64,000 nucleotides of DNA from Streptacidiphilus sp. 4-A2 (GCA_014284505.1 JAAFYY010000001.1:4526001-4590000); one strand, 5' to 3'. Numbered from the stretch's first letter, positions 20,267-30,450 are shown. Numbers and translations are program-made. The notes: generated by a model from the letters alone, not told the origin.

Positions 20267-21483
20267 GTGGCGGAGACCGAGGAGCCGGGACGGCGGCGGT
20301 GGCGGCGCCCGTGGGTGCTGGCCGGAGCCGCCGTGGCGGTCGCCGCCCTCAGCGCCGGAGCGGTGGCATACGCCCAGGGCGGCTCCGCTCCGGCCCGGCC
20401 CGCCGCCCCGGTGGACGACTACACCGGCCTGCCGCACACCACCGTCGACATCGCCACCGACGTCTGCGGCAGCGGCTGGACCTCCCCGCACACCGGCCTC
20501 CAGGTGTTCGACCTGGTCGGCACCGGCCCGGTGCCCGCCGACGCCTATCTGGAGACCACCGCTGGCGCGGTCCTCGGCGAGGTCGAGGGGCTGGCCCCGA
20601 ACACCACCCGGCCGATCGTGGTGCGGCTCGCGGCCGGCAGCTACAACTTCCAGTGCCTGCCGCAGGACCAGGACGCGATCAAGGGCCCGGTGGTCAGGGT
20701 CACCGGCGCCGGGAGCAGCTCCCCGGAGGTCCTGCCGGTCACCCAGCAGGACCTGATCCCGCCGACGCTCCAGTACCAGAAGTGGGTGGCCGCCCAACTG
20801 CCCGGCCTGGTCCGGGACACCGCGACGCTCCAGGCCGCGGTCGACCGCGGCGACCTGGCCGCCGCGCGCGCCGCCTGGCTGCCCGCGCACCTGGACTACG
20901 AGCGCCTGGGCGCCGCCTACGGCACCTTCGGGGACCTGGATGACAGCATCAACGGCACCACCAAGGGCCTGCCCGGCGGGCCTGAACCGACCCCGGCTTC
21001 ACCGGTTTCCACCGGCTGGAGTACGGCCTGTGGCACGGCCAGCCGGCCGGCGCGCTGGCGCCGGTCGCGGCCCAGCTCAGCCGAGACGTGCGCACCCTCC
21101 AGACGCAGTGGGCCACCGCCCAGATGGACCCGCTGATGCTGGGCCTGCGGGCACACGAGATCGTGGAGAACGCCGTCCAGTTCGAGCTGACCGGGCGCAC
21201 CGACTACGGCAGCGACTCCAATCTGGCGACCGCCCAGGCGAACCTCCAGGGCACCCAGGAGGCACTGACCCTGCTGCAACCGCTGCTGGCGGTCCGGATG
21301 AGCACGCTGCCGCAGATCAACGCGGACATGGCGACCACCGGGGCCGAACTGAAGCAGCTCGGCGACGTGCCGCTGGCGTCGCTGAGCATCACCCAACGGG
21401 AGCAGCTGAACGCCGACTTCGGCCAGCTGGTGGACGATCTGGCGCCGATCGCGGCGGTCTGCGACATACGGAGGACTTCGTGA
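20267..21483 (+). CDS. efeO: Iron uptake system component EfeO (one frameshift)
   Basis: About 405 codons. An N-terminal positively charged stretch and one hydrophobic helix (residues 15-36) anchor it outside the membrane. A cupredoxin-like domain follows (about residues 50-140). The imelysin/M75-like domain carries the metal-binding HxxE as GFHRLEYGLWHG and ends in QREQLNADFGQLVDDL. EfeO binds extracytoplasmic iron for the EfeUOB ferrous-iron importer. The GTG start at 20267 has only a weak GCGGGG ribosome site. One base is missing near 20985, inside the region leading to the HxxE motif. The stop overlaps the efeB start (GTGA). No efeU permease gene is present on either side. Confidence 0.9.
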
Positions 21484-22736
21484 AGGGCATGGTCGGACAG
21501 GTGGACCGGCGGTCGGTGCTGCGCGGGGCGCTGGCGGCAGGCGCGGTGGGCGCCACCGCGGCGGCCTCCGCAGCCGCGGCGTCCGCCGCCCCGGACACCG
21601 CCACGGACACCGCCCCGGCCGATGCCGCCGGGGCCTCCGGCTTTCCCTTCGAGGGCACGCACCAGTCCGGGATCCTCACCGCCAAGCAGCGCTGCGCGGC
21701 CTTCGTCGCCTTCGACGTGACCGCCGCGGACCGCTCCGCGCTGGCCGAGCTGCTGGGCACACTGACCGAGCGGCTGCGGTTCCTGACCACCGGCGGGGTC
21801 CCCGAGCCGCTGGGGATCAGCGCGCCGCCGTCCGACTCCGGCGTGCTGGGCCCGGTGGTGCCGGCCGACGGGCTGACCGCGACCCTGGCCGTCGGCTCCT
21901 CGCTGTTCGACGAGCGCTTCGGCCTGGCGGCGCGCAAGCCGCTGCGGCTGCGGCCGATGACCTCGTTCCCGGACGACGACCTGGACCCGGCCTGGTGCCA
22001 GGGCGACCTGATGCTGCAACTGTGCGCCGACAACGCGGACACGGTGGCGCACGCGCTGCGGGACCTGGCCATGCACACCCGCGGCGGGATGCAGGTGCGC
22101 TGGCGGATCGACGGCTTCAACTCGCCGCCGCGCCCGGCCGGCACCCCGCGCAACCTGCTGGGCTTCCGGGACGGCACGGCCAACCCGGATGTCACCGACG
22201 CCCGGACCATGGACCAGGTGGTCTGGGTGACCCCGGCCCAGGGCGAGCCCGCCTGGGCGGTGAACGGCTCGTACCTGGCGGTGCGGGTGATCCGGATGCT
22301 GGTGGAGTTCTGGGACCGGGTCTCGCTGAACGAGCAGGAGCGGATGTTCGGCCGGCAGAAGTCCTCCGGGGCGCCGCTGGACGGCCAGTCGGAGCTGGAC
22401 CCGCCGCGCTACCCGGCCGACCCGACCGGCGACGTGATCCCGCTGGACAGCCACATGCGGCTGGCCAACCCGCGGACCGCGGGCACCGACGCGCTGCGGA
22501 TGCTGCGCCGGGGCTACAACTACGACCTGGGCACCGACAGCAACGGGAACCTGAACATGGGCCTGGTGTTCTGCGCCTTCCAGCAGGACCTGGACCGGCA
22601 GTTCATCGCGGTCCAGAACCGGCTGGCGGGCGAGCCACTGGTGGACTACATCTCACCGTACGGCGGCGGCTACTTCTTCGCCCTGCCCGGGGTGCGCGGC
22701 TCCGGGGACTGGCTGGGCAGCTCGCTGCTGGCCTGA
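21480..22736 (+). CDS. efeB: Deferrochelatase/DyP-type heme peroxidase EfeB (Tat-exported)
   Basis: Intact, 418 aa. The N-terminus QVDRRSVLRGALAAGAVGA is a twin-arginine signal ending in an Ala-rich stretch, so the heme protein is exported folded. DyP hallmarks are the GxxDG loop GFRDGTANP with the distal Asp, the proximal His in DSHMRLANPR, and the catalytic Arg in MLRRGYNYDLG. EfeB takes iron from heme or oxidises Fe(II) to be bound by EfeO. I chose the GTG at 21480, overlapping the efeO stop, because GGAGG sits 5-6 bp before it. The ATG at 21489 is too far from it. A strong terminator follows. Confidence 0.93.
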   Translation: MKGMVGQVDRRSVLRGALAAGAVGATAAASAAAASAAPDTATDTAPADAAGASGFPFEGTHQSGILTAKQRCAAFVAFDVTAADRSALAELLGTLTERLRFLTTGGVPEPLGISAPPSDSGVLGPVVPADGLTATLAVGSSLFDERFGLAARKPLRLRPMTSFPDDDLDPAWCQGDLMLQLCADNADTVAHALRDLAMHTRGGMQVRWRIDGFNSPPRPAGTPRNLLGFRDGTANPDVTDARTMDQVVWVTPAQGEPAWAVNGSYLAVRVIRMLVEFWDRVSLNEQERMFGRQKSSGAPLDGQSELDPPRYPADPTGDVIPLDSHMRLANPRTAGTDALRMLRRGYNYDLGTDSNGNLNMGLVFCAFQQDLDRQFIAVQNRLAGEPLVDYISPYGGGYFFALPGVRGSGDWLGSSLLA

Positions 22737-22788
22737 GGCCTGCCGAAGGCCGAAGCGGAACAGGCGAAAAAGCAGCCGGAAACGAAGC

Positions 22789-22831
22789 AGCACCTGCCTC
22801 TCACCTTGGTCGGGGACGAGAGGCAGGTGCT
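22789..22831. terminator. Bidirectional terminator between efeB and gltD
   Basis: A 14-bp perfect stem (arms 22789-22802 and 22818-22831, AGCACCTGCCTCTC and complement) with a 15-base loop, followed by TTGTTCT on the efeB side. Confidence 0.85.
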
Positions 22832-22939
22832 TTGTTCTCCGCGGCGATCCGGCGGCGCTGGCGGGGACGCGGTACTGCGGCCCAGCGGGCCGCTCCCTAC
22901 TACTCTGCCACAGCCGTTACAGCGGTGGCACAGCGGCCG

Positions 22940-24471
22940 TCACACGGTGAGGGGGCGGTCCGTCGGGCGGATCGGGGCGGGCAGCGTCGACGTGCGACCG
23001 GAGAGGTAGCTGTCGACCGCCTTCGCGGCGGAACGGCCTTCGGCGATGGCCCAGACGATCAGCGACTGCCCGCGGCCGGCGTCGCCGGCCACGAAGACGC
23101 CGCCGACGTTGGTCGTGAAGCGGTCGTCGCGGGCGATGTTGCCGCGCGCGTCGAGCTCCACGCCGAGCTGCTCGACCAGGCCGTTCCTGGTGTCGGTGCC
23201 GGTGAAGCCCATGGCCAGGGTCACCAGCTGGGCCGGGATGGCGCGCTCGGTGCCGGGCACCGGCTCGAAGCGGCCGTCCTTGAACTCGACCTCGACCAGG
23301 TGCAGTTCCTGGACGTTGCCGTCCTCGTCGCCGGTGAAGCGGGTGGTGTTGACCGCGTAGACGCGTCCCTCCTCGCCCGCCTTCGGCGAGGAGGGTCCCT
23401 CTGCCACCTGACGGCCGCTGTTGGCCTGAAGGAGGTGGATGGCCTCCTCGTGCGCGGAGGTGACCTTGTAGACCATCGGCATGCTCGGCCAGGGCTGGTG
23501 CGCCGGGCGATCGTCGCCGGGCCGGGGCATGATCTCCAGCTGGGTGACCGAGGCCGCGCCCTGCCGCAGGGCGGTGCCCAGGCAGTCCGCGCCGGTGTCG
23601 CCGCCGCCGATGACGATGACGTGCTTGCCCGCGGCGCTGATCGGCGGCTCGACGTAGTCGCCCTCCTGCACCTTGTTGGACAGCGGCAGGTACTCCATCG
23701 CCTGGTGGATGCCCTTGAGTTCGCGTCCGGGCACCGGCAGGTCGCGGGCGGTGGTGGCGCCGGCCGCGACAACCACCGCGTCGAAGCGCTCGCGCAGCTG
23801 GCGGCCGGTGATGTCGACGCCCACCTCGACCCCGGTACGGAACCGGGTGCCCTCGGCGCGCATCTGCTCGACCCGCCGGTTGACGTGCCGCTTCTCCATC
23901 TTGAACTCGGGGATGCCGTAGCGCAGCAGGCCGCCGACGCGGTCGGCGCGCTCGTACACCACCACGGTGTGCCCGGCCCGGGTGAGCTGCTGGGCGGCGG
24001 CCAGGCCAGCCGGTCCCGAGCCCACCACGGCGACGGTCTTGCCGGAGAGCCGGTCCGGGGGCTGGGGGCGACCCCGCCGTTGTCCCAGGCCTTGTCGATG
24101 ACGGTGACCTCGACGTTCTTGATGGTCACCGGGTCCTGGTTGATGCCCAGCACGCAGGCGGACTCACAGGGCGCGGGGCACAGCCGCCCGGTGAACTCCG
24201 GGAAGTTGTTGGTGGCGTGCAGCCGCTCGATCGCGCCGCGCCAGTCCTCCCGGTAGGCCAGGTCGTTCCACTCGGGGATCAGGTTCCCCAGCGGGCAGCC
24301 GCTGTGGCAGAACGGGATGCCGCAGTCCATGCAGCGCCCGGCCTGCTTGGTGATGATGGGCAGGAGGCTGCGTTCGACGTAGACCTCGTTCCAGTCCCTG
24401 ATCCGGACGTCGACGGGGCGGCGGTCGGCGAGCTGCTTGGGCGTCGTCAGGAAGCCCTTGGGGTCAGCCAT
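22940..24471 (-). CDS. gltD: Glutamate synthase small subunit (one frameshift)
   Basis: The beta subunit of NADPH-GOGAT passes electrons from NADPH through FAD and Fe-S clusters to GltB. About 510 codons. N-terminal cysteine clusters GRCMDCGIPFCHSGCPLGN and LCPAPCESACV bind the 4Fe-4S centres. The FAD site is VVGSGPAGLAAAQQL and the NADPH site is VIVIGGGDTGADCLGTA. The C-terminal FAD contact is GVFVAGDAGRGQSLIVWAI. One base is missing near 24060, just before the FAD glycine loop. The start overlaps the gltB stop by 8 bp, so the subunits are translationally coupled. Confidence 0.95.
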
Positions 24472-27400
24472 GGTTGGCGGCCTCCATCATCTTCGCAGTG
24501 GTGTCGGACTCGGAGAGCCCGTCTCGCTCGGCGGCGTCCTTGGCGGCGAGCACGGCCTTGTAGTCACGGGGCATGATCTTGGAGAAGCGGGAGAGCCCGC
24601 TGCCCCAGTCGGCGAGGAGTTCGGCGGCCACCGTGGAGCCGGTCTCCTCGTAGTGCTGCTGGACGGTCTCGCGCAGCCACTCGCGGTCGGCGGCGTCCGG
24701 GGCCTCGATGCCCACCATGCCGGTGTTGACGTTGTTGGGGCGGAGGTCGAGCACGAAGCCGATCCCGCCGGACATCCCGGCCGCGAGGTTGCGTCCGGTG
24801 CCGCCGAGGATCACGACGCGGCCGCCGGTCATGTACTCCATGCCGTGGTCGCCCACGCCCTCGACCACCAGCGTCGCACCGGAGTTGCGGACGGCGAAGC
24901 GCTCACCGGCCTTGCCGCGCAGGTGGATCCGGCCCGAGGTGGCGCCGTAGCCGATGGTGTTGCCGGCGATCACGTGGTTCTGCGCGTCGGCGCCGATCGC
25001 GGCCGCGTCCCGGGAGGGACGGACCACCAGCACGCCGCCGGACAGACCCTTGCCGACGTAGTCGTTGGCGTCGCCCTCCAGCCGCAGGGTGATGCCCCTG
25101 GGCACGAACGCGCCGAAGGACTGCCCGGCGGAACCGGTGAAGGTCACGTCGATGGTGCCCTCGGGCAGGCCCTCGCCCCGGTAGCGCCTGGTGACCTCGT
25201 GGCCGAGCATGGTGCCGACGGTGCGGTTCACATTGCGGATCGGCAGCTGGATGCGGACCGCCTCACCGTGCTCCAGGGCCTCCTGGCTGAGCTCGATCAG
25301 CTGGTTGTCCAGCGCCTTGTCCAGCCCGTGGTCCTGCTCCGAGGTGCGGTGCAGCGCGGCGCCCGCGGGCAGTTCCGGCACATACAGCAGCGGCGCGATG
25401 TCCAGGCCGTCGGCCTTCCAGTGCTGCACCGCCTTGGCCGGGTCGATCAGCTCGGCGTGGCCGACCGCCTCCTCGATGCTGCGCAGGCCCAGCTCCGCGA
25501 GCAGCTCGCGCACCTCCTCGGCGATGAACTCGAAGAAGTTGACCACGAACTCCGGCTTGCCGCTGAAGCGTTCGCGCAGCACCGGGTTCTGGGTGGCGAC
25601 GCCGACCGGGCAGGTGTCCAGGTGGCAGACCCGCATCATCACGCAGCCGGAGACCACCAGCGGCGCGGTGGCGAAGCCGAACTCCTCGGCCCCGAGCAGC
25701 GCGGCGATGACCACGTCCCGGCCGGTCTTCAGCTGGCCGTCGGTCTGCACCACGATCCGCTCGCGCAGGCCGTTGAGCAGCAGCGTCTGCTGGGTCTCGG
25801 CGAGGCCGAGCTCCCAGGGGCCGCCGGCGTGCTTGAGGCTGGTCAGCGGCGAGGCGCCGGTGCCGCCGTCGTGGCCGGAGACCAGCACCACATCGGCGTG
25901 GGCCTTGCTGACGCCCGCCGCGACCGTGCCGACGCCGACCTCGGAGACCAGCTTCACATGGATGCGGGCGGCCGGGTTGGCGTTCTTCAGGTCGTGGATG
26001 AGCTGGGCGAGGTCCTCGATGGAGTAGATGTCGTGGTGCGGCGGCGGCGAGATCAGGCCGACGCCGGGGGTGCTGTGCCGGGTCCTGGCCACCCAGGGGT
26101 AGACCTTGTGGCCGGGCAGCTGGCCGCCCTCGCCGGGCTTGGCGCCCTGCGCCATCTTGATCTGGATGTCGTCGGCGTTGACCAGGTACTCGCTGGTGAC
26201 GCCGAAGCGGCCGGAGGCGACCTGCTTGATCGCGGAGCGGCGCTCCGGGTCGTGCAGCCGCTCCGGGTCCTCGCCGCCCTCACCGGTGTTGGACTTGCCG
26301 CCGAGCCGGTTCATGGCGATGGCCAGGGTCTCGTGCGCCTCCATCGAGATGGAGCCGTAGGACATGGCGCCGGTGGAGAACCGCTTGACGATCTCGCTGA
26401 CCGGCTCGACCTCGTCGATCGGGACCGGGGTGCGGCCCTCGGTGCCGAACTGGCTGCGTGTCTTGAACTGAAACAGCCCACGCAGCGTCATCAGCCGCTC
26501 GGACTGCTCGTTCACCCGCGCGGTGTACTGCTTGAAGATGTCGTAGCGGCGGGTGCGGGTGGAGTGCTGGAGCCGGAAGACCGTGTCCGGGTCGAACAGG
26601 TGCGGCTCGCCTTCGCGGCGCCACTGGTACTCGCCGCCGATCTCCAGCCGGCGGTGCGCCGGGGAGATCCCGGAGACCGGGTAGGCCTGGGCGTGGCGGG
26701 CGGCGGTCTCCTGGGCGATCTGGTCCAGGGTGATCCCGCCGAGCTTGGTGGCGGTGCCGGTGAAGTAGGCGTCGACCAGGTCCTGCGACAGCCCGACCGC
26801 CTCGAACACCTGCGCGCCGCGGTAGGAGGCGACGGTGGAGATGCCCATCTTGGACATCACCTTGAGCACGCCCTTGCCCAGCGCGTAGATCAGGTTGCGG
26901 ATGGCCTTCTCGGGCTCGACGCCCTGGATGAAGGTGCCCTGCGCGACCAGGTCCTCGACCGACTCCATCGCCAGGTACGGGTTGACCGCACCCGCGCCGA
27001 AGCCGACCAGCAGCGCCACATGGTGCACCTCGCGGACGTCCCCGGCCTCGACGATCAGGCCGACATGGGTGCGCTGCTTGGTACGGATCAGGTGGTGGTG
27101 CACGGCCGCGGTGAGCAGCAGCGAGGGGATCGGCGCGTGCTCGGCGTCGGAGTGCCGGTCGGAGAGCACGATGATCCGGGCGCCGTCGGCGATCGCGGCA
27201 TCGGCCTCGGCGGCGATCTCGGTCAGCCGGGCGGCCAGCGCCGGGCCGCCGTTGGAGACCTTGTACAGGCCGGAGAGGGTGACCGCCTTCAGGCCGGGCA
27301 GATCACCGTCCTGGTTGATGTGGACCAGCTTGGCCAGCTCGTCATTGTCTATCACCGGGAAGGGGATGGTGACCGAGCGGCAGGAGGCGGCCTCGGCGTG

Positions 27401-29023
27401 CAGCAGGTTGCCCTCGGGGCCGAGGTTGCTGGACAGCGAGGTGATCAGCTCCTCGCGGATGGCGTCCAGCGGCGGGTTGGTGACCTGGGCGAACAGCTGG
27501 GTGAAGTAGTCGAACAGCAGGCGCGGCTTGTCCGAGAGCGCGGCGATCGGCGAGTCGGTGCCCATCGAGCCGAGCGGCTCGCCGGCCGACTTGGCCATCG
27601 GCGCCAGGATGATCCGCAGCTCCTCCTCGGTGTAGCCGAAGGTCTGCTGACGGCGGGTCACCGAGGCGTGGGTGTGCGCGATGTGCTCGCGTCCGGGCAG
27701 CGCGTCCAGGGTGATCGAGCCGGCGTGCAGCCACTCCTGGTAGGGGTGCTCGGCGGCGAGGGCGGCCTTGACCTCCTCGTCCTCGACGATCCGGCCCTGG
27801 GCGGTGTCGATCAGGAACATCCGGCCGGGCTGAAGCCGTCCCTTGCGCAGCACCTGGTCCTGCGGGATGTCCAGCACACCGACCTCGGAGGCGAGCACCA
27901 CCAGGCCGTCCTGGGTGATCCAGTAGCGGGCCGGGCGCAGGCCGTTGCGGTCGAGCACCGCGCCGATCTGGGTGCCGTCGGAGAAGGTGACGCAGGCCGG
28001 GCCGTCCCAGGGCTCCATCAGATTGGAGTGGAACTGGTAGAAGGCGCGCCGCGCCGGGTCCATGGTGGTGTGGTTCTCCCACGCCTCCGGGATCATCATC
28101 AGCACCGCGTGCGGCAGGCTGCGCCCGCCGAGGTGGAGCAGTTCCAGCACCTCGTCGAAGGAGGCGGTGTCGGAGTGCTCGGGGGTGCAGATCGGGAAGA
28201 TCCGGCTGAGGTCGCCCGGGATCGCGTCGGTGGCCAGCCGCGACTCCCGCGCGGTCATCCAGTTGCGGTTGCCCTTGACCGTGTTGATCTCGCCGTTGTG
28301 GGCGATGAAGCGGTACGGGTGGGCCAGCGGCCAGCTCGGGAAGGTATTGGTGGAGAAGCGGGAGTGGACCAGGCCGATCGCGGTGGTGTAGCTGCGGTCG
28401 GACAGGTCGGGGAAGAACGGCTCCAGCTGCCCGGTGGTGAGCATGCCCTTGTAGACCAGGGTGCGCGCGGACAGGGAGGGGAAGTAGACACCGCTCTCCC
28501 GCTCGGAGCGCTTGCGCAGCACAAAGGCGATCCGGTCCAGCTCCAGGCCGGTACGGCCGCCGGCCGGGTCGCTGACGAACAGCTGGCGGAACCGGGGCAT
28601 GACCGAGCGGGCGGTCTCGCCGAGCAGTTCGGGGGCCACCGGCACATCGCGCCAGCCGAGGACGTTCAGGCCCTCCTCGGCGGCGATGGCGGCGATGGCG
28701 GCGACCGCCGCGGCGTCGGCCGTGTCGTCGTCGGGGAGGAAGGCGATGCCGACGGCGTAGGCGCCCGCCGCGGGCAGTTCGAAGTCGACCTTGGCCCGCA
28801 GGAAGGCGTCCGGGATCTGGGTGAGGATGCCCGCGCCGTCGCCGGAGTCGGGCTCGGCGCCGGTCGCGCCGCGGTGCTCCAGGTTGCGCAGCACGGTGAG
28901 TGCCTGCTCGACGATGCGGTGCTCGGCCCTACCGGTGAGGGTGGCCACAAAGCCCACGCCACAGGCGTCGTGCTCGTTGCCTGAGTCGTACAGTCCCTGG
29001 GCGGCGGGGCGCCCGTCGGCCAA
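24464..29023 (-). CDS. gltB: Glutamate synthase large subunit
   Basis: The alpha subunit of GOGAT makes two glutamates from glutamine and 2-oxoglutarate. It is 1519 aa with no internal break. The N-terminal glutamine amidotransferase has its nucleophile in NEHDACGVGFVA, freed by removal of the short propeptide. The FMN barrel includes GEGGEDPERLH and the 3Fe-4S ligands CVMMRVCHLDTCPVG. The C-terminal right-handed helix ends in GGTGRNLAAGMSGGIGFV. The start is uncertain. TTG at 29023 lacks a ribosome site, while an ATG at 29103 has GGGAG 6 bp upstream and a plausible leader MLSASPRSAHQND but lies one frame off, which a lost base near 29040 would fix. The palindromic promoter region is described separately. 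Confidence 0.95.
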   Translation of the reverse strand: MADGRPAAQGLYDSGNEHDACGVGFVATLTGRAEHRIVEQALTVLRNLEHRGATGAEPDSGDGAGILTQIPDAFLRAKVDFELPAAGAYAVGIAFLPDDDTADAAAVAAIAAIAAEEGLNVLGWRDVPVAPELLGETARSVMPRFRQLFVSDPAGGRTGLELDRIAFVLRKRSERESGVYFPSLSARTLVYKGMLTTGQLEPFFPDLSDRSYTTAIGLVHSRFSTNTFPSWPLAHPYRFIAHNGEINTVKGNRNWMTARESRLATDAIPGDLSRIFPICTPEHSDTASFDEVLELLHLGGRSLPHAVLMMIPEAWENHTTMDPARRAFYQFHSNLMEPWDGPACVTFSDGTQIGAVLDRNGLRPARYWITQDGLVVLASEVGVLDIPQDQVLRKGRLQPGRMFLIDTAQGRIVEDEEVKAALAAEHPYQEWLHAGSITLDALPGREHIAHTHASVTRRQQTFGYTEEELRIILAPMAKSAGEPLGSMGTDSPIAALSDKPRLLFDYFTQLFAQVTNPPLDAIREELITSLSSNLGPEGNLLHAEAASCRSVTIPFPVIDNDELAKLVHINQDGDLPGLKAVTLSGLYKVSNGGPALAARLTEIAAEADAAIADGARIIVLSDRHSDAEHAPIPSLLLTAAVHHHLIRTKQRTHVGLIVEAGDVREVHHVALLVGFGAGAVNPYLAMESVEDLVAQGTFIQGVEPEKAIRNLIYALGKGVLKVMSKMGISTVASYRGAQVFEAVGLSQDLVDAYFTGTATKLGGITLDQIAQETAARHAQAYPVSGISPAHRRLEIGGEYQWRREGEPHLFDPDTVFRLQHSTRTRRYDIFKQYTARVNEQSERLMTLRGLFQFKTRSQFGTEGRTPVPIDEVEPVSEIVKRFSTGAMSYGSISMEAHETLAIAMNRLGGKSNTGEGGEDPERLHDPERRSAIKQVASGRFGVTSEYLVNADDIQIKMAQGAKPGEGGQLPGHKVYPWVARTRHSTPGVGLISPPPHHDIYSIEDLAQLIHDLKNANPAARIHVKLVSEVGVGTVAAGVSKAHADVVLVSGHDGGTGASPLTSLKHAGGPWELGLAETQQTLLLNGLRERIVVQTDGQLKTGRDVVIAALLGAEEFGFATAPLVVSGCVMMRVCHLDTCPVGVATQNPVLRERFSGKPEFVVNFFEFIAEEVRELLAELGLRSIEEAVGHAELIDPAKAVQHWKADGLDIAPLLYVPELPAGAALHRTSEQDHGLDKALDNQLIELSQEALEHGEAVRIQLPIRNVNRTVGTMLGHEVTRRYRGEGLPEGTIDVTFTGSAGQSFGAFVPRGITLRLEGDANDYVGKGLSGGVLVVRPSRDAAAIGADAQNHVIAGNTIGYGATSGRIHLRGKAGERFAVRNSGATLVVEGVGDHGMEYMTGGRVVILGGTGRNLAAGMSGGIGFVLDLRPNNVNTGMVGIEAPDAADREWLRETVQQHYEETGSTVAAELLADWGSGLSRFSKIMPRDYKAVLAAKDAAERDGLSESDTTAKMMEAANHG

Positions 29024-29189
29024 GGCCTGGTAGGGGCGGGGGCCCTGTCGTTCTGAGGAGCCCGGTCGTTCTGATGAGCAGAGCGCGGGGACGCAGACAG
29101 CATCGGCTCTCCCGTCGTGTCGTCGTGTTCGGCATGGTCACAATTCACATGCGCATCCGGGACGACGCTGGCCCTCTGCGGTGTCGTGC

Positions 29190-29217
29190 AGGTTACATGA
29201 TGCCGGATATTCCACAA
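29190..29217 (-). promoter_or_regulatory. Candidate gltB promoter
   Basis: On the minus strand, -35 TTGTGG (29217-29212), a 16-bp spacer and -10 TAACCT (29195-29190). Transcription would start near 29183, about 80 nt before the ATG at 29103. The -35 box is inside the first of two palindromes, suggesting repression or tight control. Confidence 0.5.
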
Positions 29218-29244
29218 AGTGGATTCCGGAGTCCATCATGTGGA
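29211..29244. promoter_or_regulatory. Two 13-bp palindromes (TCCACANNNTGGA type) at the gltB promoter
   Basis: Site 1, TCCACAAAGTGGA (29211-29223), is a perfect 5-3-5 palindrome. Site 2, TCCATCATGTGGA (29232-29244), read on the other strand is TCCACATGATGGA. Centres are 21 bp apart, two helical turns. Such paired short palindromes are typical of dimers-of-dimers regulators; an IclR-family protein is my guess. Confidence 0.55.
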
Positions 29245-29564
29245 CTAAGCCAGCAGGTCAGGCCCGGGTTCGCGGCCATGCTCGGCAGTCGGGGGACATG
29301 GGAGCCGGAGGTGTTCGAGCGCCCACGGTGTTGTCGCAAGTGTGCCCGAATGACCCGCCGCCGAAACAGAGGGTTTACCTCTCGGAAGTGGGATGAAACA
29401 GCGAGCAATACGCTCCGAAGCGGGACATACCTCTCTGTGAGGCTACGCACAGTGTCCCCGTCGCGGCAGCGGGGAACAGCCCGCCCTGACGCCCGCTCAA
29501 CCCCGGAACACACACGACCCCACGGACGCAGGCAATGCCGGAACGCACACGGCCACGGACGCAG
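29245..29564. other. Gene-free interval between gltB upstream region and VIT terminator
   Basis: No credible coding frame. A 16-bp direct repeat, CCACGGACGCAGGCAA, occurs at 29520-29535 and 29553-29568, the second copy running into the terminator arm. Otherwise I see nothing distinctive. Confidence 0.4.
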
Positions 29565-29604
29565 GCAACCCCGGGCGCGCACCGACGTGCGCGCCCGGGG
29601 TTGC
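29565..29604 (-). terminator. Terminator of the VIT-family gene
   Basis: A perfect 18-bp stem (29565-29582 with 29587-29604) and loop CGAC, 36 bp after the VIT stop. Confidence 0.88.
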
Positions 29605-29639
29605 CCCATCACGCCCGGACCACCAGCCGGGCCGACGGC

Positions 29640-30412
29640 TCAGCCGACGTGGGCACCGATCAGCTGGCCCAGCAGGAAGGTCACTCCGGCGGCGGCGCTG
29701 CCCAGCGCCAGCTGCCGCAGGCCGCTGAACCACCAGCTGCGCGCGGTCACCCGGCTGACCACCGCGCCGCAGGAGAACAGTCCGACCAGCGCCAGGGCCA
29801 GCGCGGGCAGCAGGCTGGTCGCACCGAGCAGGTACGGCAGCAGCGGCAGCAGCGCGCCCAGGGCGAAGGCGGTGAACGAGGAGACCGCGGCGACCAGCGG
29901 CGACGGCAGGTCCTCCGGGTCGATGCCCAGCTCCTCGCGGGCGTGCACCTCCAGGGCCCGCTCCGGGTCGGCGGTCAGCTGCTGGGCGACCTCGAAGGCC
30001 AGCTTGGGCTCGACCCCGCGCTCGACATACAGCTGCGCCAGCTCGGCCAGTTCCTCGTTCGGGTGACGGCGCAGCTCCAGCCGCTCGATCTCCAGCTCGG
30101 CCTGCACCACCTCGCGCTGGGAGGCGACCGAGGTGTACTCCCCCGCGGCCATCGAGCAGGCCCCGGCGACCAGCCCGGCCAGCCCGGTCAGCACGATCGT
30201 CCGGTGCCCGGCCGCACCGCCGACCACCCCGGCCATCAGCGCGAAGTTGGACACCAGCCCGTCCATCGCGCCGAACACGGCCGGCCGCAGCCAGCCGCCG
30301 CTGACGTCGCGGTGGGTGTGCGCGTACGCCTCGGCGGTGGCGGCTATCGAGTCGGCGGTCGGAGTGGTGTCGGCGGTCCGGGTGGGGGGAGGCTGCGCAC
30401 AGTGGTGGTCAC
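29640..30412 (-). CDS. VIT1/CCC1-family iron/manganese transporter (one frameshift at N-terminus)
   Basis: A membrane protein of about 257 codons. Residues from the first helix read VFGAMDGLVSNFALMAGVVGG, the VIT signature, and the long cytoplasmic metal-binding loop starts AAGEYTSVASQREVVQAELE. Three further helices follow. The reading frame that starts at ATG 30278 lacks the conserved N-terminal segment. That segment (AYAHTHRDVSGGWLRPAV) is encoded upstream in the same frame and connects to a GTG at 30412 if one base is restored in the G-run near 30392. CCC1-type proteins move Fe2+ or Mn2+ out of the cytoplasm. Two iron-box-like palindromes lie 40-90 bp upstream, fitting iron control. Confidence 0.85.
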
Positions 30413-30450
30413 GTGATCGAAGTTAGCCCGTTCGGCGGGACCCCGCCAGC

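Noticed and set aside
21088..21483. Separate short gene upstream of efeB
   Set aside because: It is the C-terminal half of efeO after a one-base loss near 20985 and contains the end of its imelysin domain.
24437..28984. A 1515-codon open frame on the plus strand
   Set aside because: It is the mirror of gltB on the minus strand, with low-complexity Gly/Val/Asp/Leu content and no domain; a GC-bias shadow.
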